A stretch of DNA of 17,010 nt from Rhodobacteraceae bacterium UBA2553 (GTDB lineage Bacteria > Pseudomonadota > Alphaproteobacteria > Rhodobacterales > Rhodobacteraceae): contig DDMF01000117.1 in assembly GCA_002340515.1 (NCBI GenBank), forward strand, positions 36,896 through 53,905. The letters are read 5' to 3'. A program made the position numbers and the translations under genes. Below the pieces are notes generated by a model that was not told the DNA's origin, made no database searches, and worked only from the letters and a program-made list of their open reading frames with translations. Every line of letters starts with the position of its first letter. The first letter of the stretch is position 1. Below, in pieces: positions 15,412 through 17,010 of the stretch.

Positions 15412-15783
15412 TCAGCGGTCTTTTGAATGGTTGCGTCTGTCGGTCCAGACCACCTGGCCCATCTCCCACACCTTCACCCCGTCCAGACAGGCGGCATTCA
15501 CCCCAAATTCATTCGGGTTTGACCGGCGTTGATGATGGGTGGAGATCCCACAGGTTGGGCAGAACCAATGTTTTGCGACCTTTGTGTTCCATTGATATGT
15601 CCGAACGTGATCGGCCCCTTTTGTGATCGCCAGATCGCCCACTCGGGCGGTGACGGCGATGGTGCCACGGCGCGAACAATAGGAGCAATTACAGCGCCGA
15701 GCAGTGGTAAGCCCCGCAGACAAAATCACCTCAAACGCTACCGCGCCACAATGGCAGGATCCGTGATGTTGACCTCCTGTCAT
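15412..15783 (-). CDS. GFA-family zinc-binding protein (CENP-V/GFA domain)
   Basis: The 123-residue protein has the complete cysteine pattern of the GFA domain: C-x-C at 10/12 (SCHCGAV), C-x-C-x2-C at 31/33/36 (CNCSYC), and C-x2-C at 75/78 (FCPTCG). These form one structural and one catalytic zinc site in the family. The founding member was described as a glutathione-dependent formaldehyde-activating enzyme, but most relatives have no proven activity, so the reaction is left open. Its ATG at 15783 overlaps the stop of the rhomboid gene (ATGA), and GGAGG within the rhomboid C-terminal codons serves as ribosome binding site, so it is the second gene of a coupled pair. Confidence 0.88.
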   Translation of the reverse strand: MTGGQHHGSCHCGAVAFEVILSAGLTTARRCNCSYCSRRGTIAVTARVGDLAITKGADHVRTYQWNTKVAKHWFCPTCGISTHHQRRSNPNEFGVNAACLDGVKVWEMGQVVWTDRRNHSKDR

Positions 15784-16526
15784 TTCTTCCTCCGAACTGT
15801 TGGAATGCGGCTTTTTTGAATTCGGTAATGCGCCACTGGATGATCCGGATGGCCATCAGTAACCCGCCAATAGGCAGCGCCCCCCAATCGGTGCCAGTAA
15901 GGCAGCATCGCCAGAAACCCAACCACAAAGCCGCCGATATGGGCCCAATAGGCGACGCCGCCTTGCGCACCAAAATTGGCAACGCCCCCCCAAAGTTGAA
16001 GGGCAAACCAGATCAGCAACATGGCCCAGGCGGGAAATGGGATCACTTTGAAAAAAATCACGATAATGAACAGGACATCAACCTGCGCCCGTGGAAAAAG
16101 TAGCAAATACCCCCCCATAATCCCAGCAATCGCGCCTGACGCACCGACAATTGGCACGCCGCTGCTGGGCTCCGCCAAAATCTGCACCACGCTCGCCCCG
16201 ATGCCCGTCGCCAGATAAAACAGTGCAAACCGGATATGGCCCAGAAGATCCTCAAGGTTATCCCCAAAGATCCATAAAAACAGCATGTTACCGGCGAAAT
16301 GCATGAAGCCGCCATGCAGAAAGATTGACGTGACAAGGATGTGGATCTCTCCGCCATGCCAGACCTCAACGGGCACTGCGCCATAAGCGAAATATGCCTC
16401 GGCTAACGCCTGTTCGTTGCCGCGAAGGGGCCACATGGCCAGAAAAACCGCGAGATTCATGCCAATCAGCGCGTAGGTTACATAAGGCACCCGCAGCGAA
16501 GGGTTATGGTCTCGTATCGGTATCAT
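15780..16526 (-). CDS. Rhomboid-family intramembrane serine protease
   Basis: The 248-residue inner-membrane protein has the rhomboid core: HGGFMHFAGNMLFLWIFGDN (His71, His76, Asn80), the catalytic serine Ser130 in GASGAIAG, and the catalytic His196 in AYWAHIGGF. Six hydrophobic segments can be counted. The residues of the dyad and oxyanion pocket are present, so it is expected to be an active protease cutting membrane proteins near helix ends. The tail after residue 215 is short and basic. The ATG at 16526 has no clear Shine-Dalgarno site; the sequence just before it takes part in inverted repeats. It is followed by the GFA-family gene with an ATGA overlap. Natural substrates cannot be predicted. 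Confidence 0.93.
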   Translation of the reverse strand: MIPIRDHNPSLRVPYVTYALIGMNLAVFLAMWPLRGNEQALAEAYFAYGAVPVEVWHGGEIHILVTSIFLHGGFMHFAGNMLFLWIFGDNLEDLLGHIRFALFYLATGIGASVVQILAEPSSGVPIVGASGAIAGIMGGYLLLFPRAQVDVLFIIVIFFKVIPFPAWAMLLIWFALQLWGGVANFGAQGGVAYWAHIGGFVVGFLAMLPYWHRLGGAAYWRVTDGHPDHPVAHYRIQKSRIPTVRRKK

Positions 16527-16591
16527 GACCCGACAAAAAGGATTTTCCCCCGCCGGGTCAAGCCGTTATCAGCTGCGACGTAACCCGGCGG
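16527..16591 (-). terminator. Inverted repeats between putA and the rhomboid gene
   Basis: CCGCCGGGT (16550-16558) and ACCCGGCGG (16583-16591) are a perfect 9-bp inverted repeat with a 24-base loop, beginning 7 bp after the putA stop. No U-run follows at once on the minus strand; TTTTTG comes ten bases later. The arm nearest the rhomboid gene also contains GACCCG, which can instead pair with CGGGTC immediately before the rhomboid ATG (16527-16532). Its role as terminator is therefore uncertain. Confidence 0.5.
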
Positions 16592-16597
16592 AGAGTA

Positions 16598-17010
16598 TTA
16601 GCTGGCCTGCGCCTGTTTGGACGACAATTGCAACAGTTCTGCGTTGCCACCAGAGGCCGTCAAATCCACACAAAGATGGCGTTCATGCCAAACGTCATTC
16701 AAGGTGATTGGTCCGGTGATCAGCGGTACAATCGTGCCGCTGCGCGCGGCCAGTGCTTGCACATATTTACGCGCCATTTCTGCGCGGCCTTCCCAAATCG
16801 CGCCGCCGATGGGGCCATACTCCACCAGAGCGTCAGGGCTCAGATCCGCCGCAACAATTGCTTCGCCGCCCAATCCGCGCACGGTTTTGGCTTGTGCTTC
16901 CGCTGTGGCTTTGTCTGGTCCCAGGCACAAAAGGGCCGGGCGCAAATGCATTGACAGACGGTTGAGCTCCCCAGTTGGGCCGGGCAGTTGCACGGACAGG
17001 TTGGCAGGTG
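16598..17010 (-). CDS. putA: Bifunctional proline/P5C dehydrogenase PutA, C-terminal part (cut by window edge)
   Basis: The frame is open from the right edge to a TAA at 16598, giving 137 codons of a C-terminus. The first visible residues, NLSVQLPGPTGELNRLS, match the stretch just after the aldehyde dehydrogenase domain of PutA, which oxidises proline to glutamate in two steps at the inner membrane. The following region (ALLCLGP...GLGGEAIVAADLS...GGAIWEG) fits the Rossmann-like ALDH-superfamily C-terminal domain of the longer (type B/C) PutA proteins. The end, CVDLTASGGNAELL, is the conserved C-terminal motif of that group. The GTG at 16993 is an internal valine codon, not a start. The catalytic domains lie outside the window. 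The call rests on motifs only. Confidence 0.85.
   Translation of the reverse strand, partial: PANLSVQLPGPTGELNRLSMHLRPALLCLGPDKATAEAQAKTVRGLGGEAIVAADLSPDALVEYGPIGGAIWEGRAEMARKYVQALAARSGTIVPLITGPITLNDVWHERHLCVDLTASGGNAELLQLSSKQAQAS

Noticed and set aside
1..17010. Search for defence systems, prophage, insertion sequences, CRISPR arrays, tRNA genes and toxin-antitoxin pairs
   Set aside because: No transposase, integrase, repeat-spacer array, tRNA-like cloverleaf or toxin-antitoxin-like gene pair was recognised; the genes are housekeeping in character.

Overview
The window looks like ordinary chromosome from an alphaproteobacterium, most likely a marine Rhodobacteraceae (Roseobacter-group) species. 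This rests on protein character (a PGM1-like phosphoglucomutase, a Roseobacter-style 'AVTVDW' pilin-like peptide, a divergent metF/metR pair), on moderate-to-high GC with strong Shine-Dalgarno sites, and on an intergenic element (CCTCTTTCCA...ATATCC, once with a GCCGGAGGC hairpin) that I recall as common in that family. No phage, transposase, CRISPR, tRNA or rRNA gene was seen. Both edges cut genes: an MsbA-like ABC exporter on the left and the C-terminus of PutA on the right, both on the minus strand.

Layout. 1-1920 (minus): a Cys-dependent tyrosine/dual-specificity-type phosphatase followed, with an ATGA overlap, by the lipid-exporter-like ABC protein. 2118-3317 (plus): a class V aminotransferase of the serine-glyoxylate type, convergent (8-bp gap) with a HisC-like class I/II aminotransferase on minus. 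4561-4737 (plus): a 58-residue peptide with a Tat signal, ending in a terminator shared with valS. 4795-7935 (minus): valS. 8089-9729 (minus): pgm. 9776-10207 (minus): an Lrp/AsnC regulator, divergent from an ornithine/lysine decarboxylase at 10349-11488. 11500-11979 (minus): a PaaI-type hotdog thioesterase. 12137-13003 (minus) and 13117-14019 (plus): metF and metR, sharing a 113-bp control region that holds a MetR-like site. 14250-15035 (plus): suhB-type inositol monophosphatase, with a clear terminator. 15194-15394 (plus): a small Flp-pilin-like protein whose ribosome binding site lies in a predicted hairpin. 15412-16526 (minus): a rhomboid protease and a GFA-family zinc protein coupled by an ATGA overlap. 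16598-17010 (minus): the C-terminus of PutA.

The genes are mainly core metabolism: translation, glycogen/glucose-1-phosphate, methionine/folate, polyamine, proline and amino-acid transamination. Three small regulatory circuits can be read from layout: MetR-metF, Lrp-decarboxylase, and possible RNA structures ahead of the pilin-like gene and the rhomboid gene. I found no convincing new multi-gene system. The best leads are the orphan Tat micro-protein, the RBS-masking hairpin on the orphan pilin-like gene, the phosphatase-exporter coupling, and mutually exclusive hairpins between putA and the rhomboid gene.
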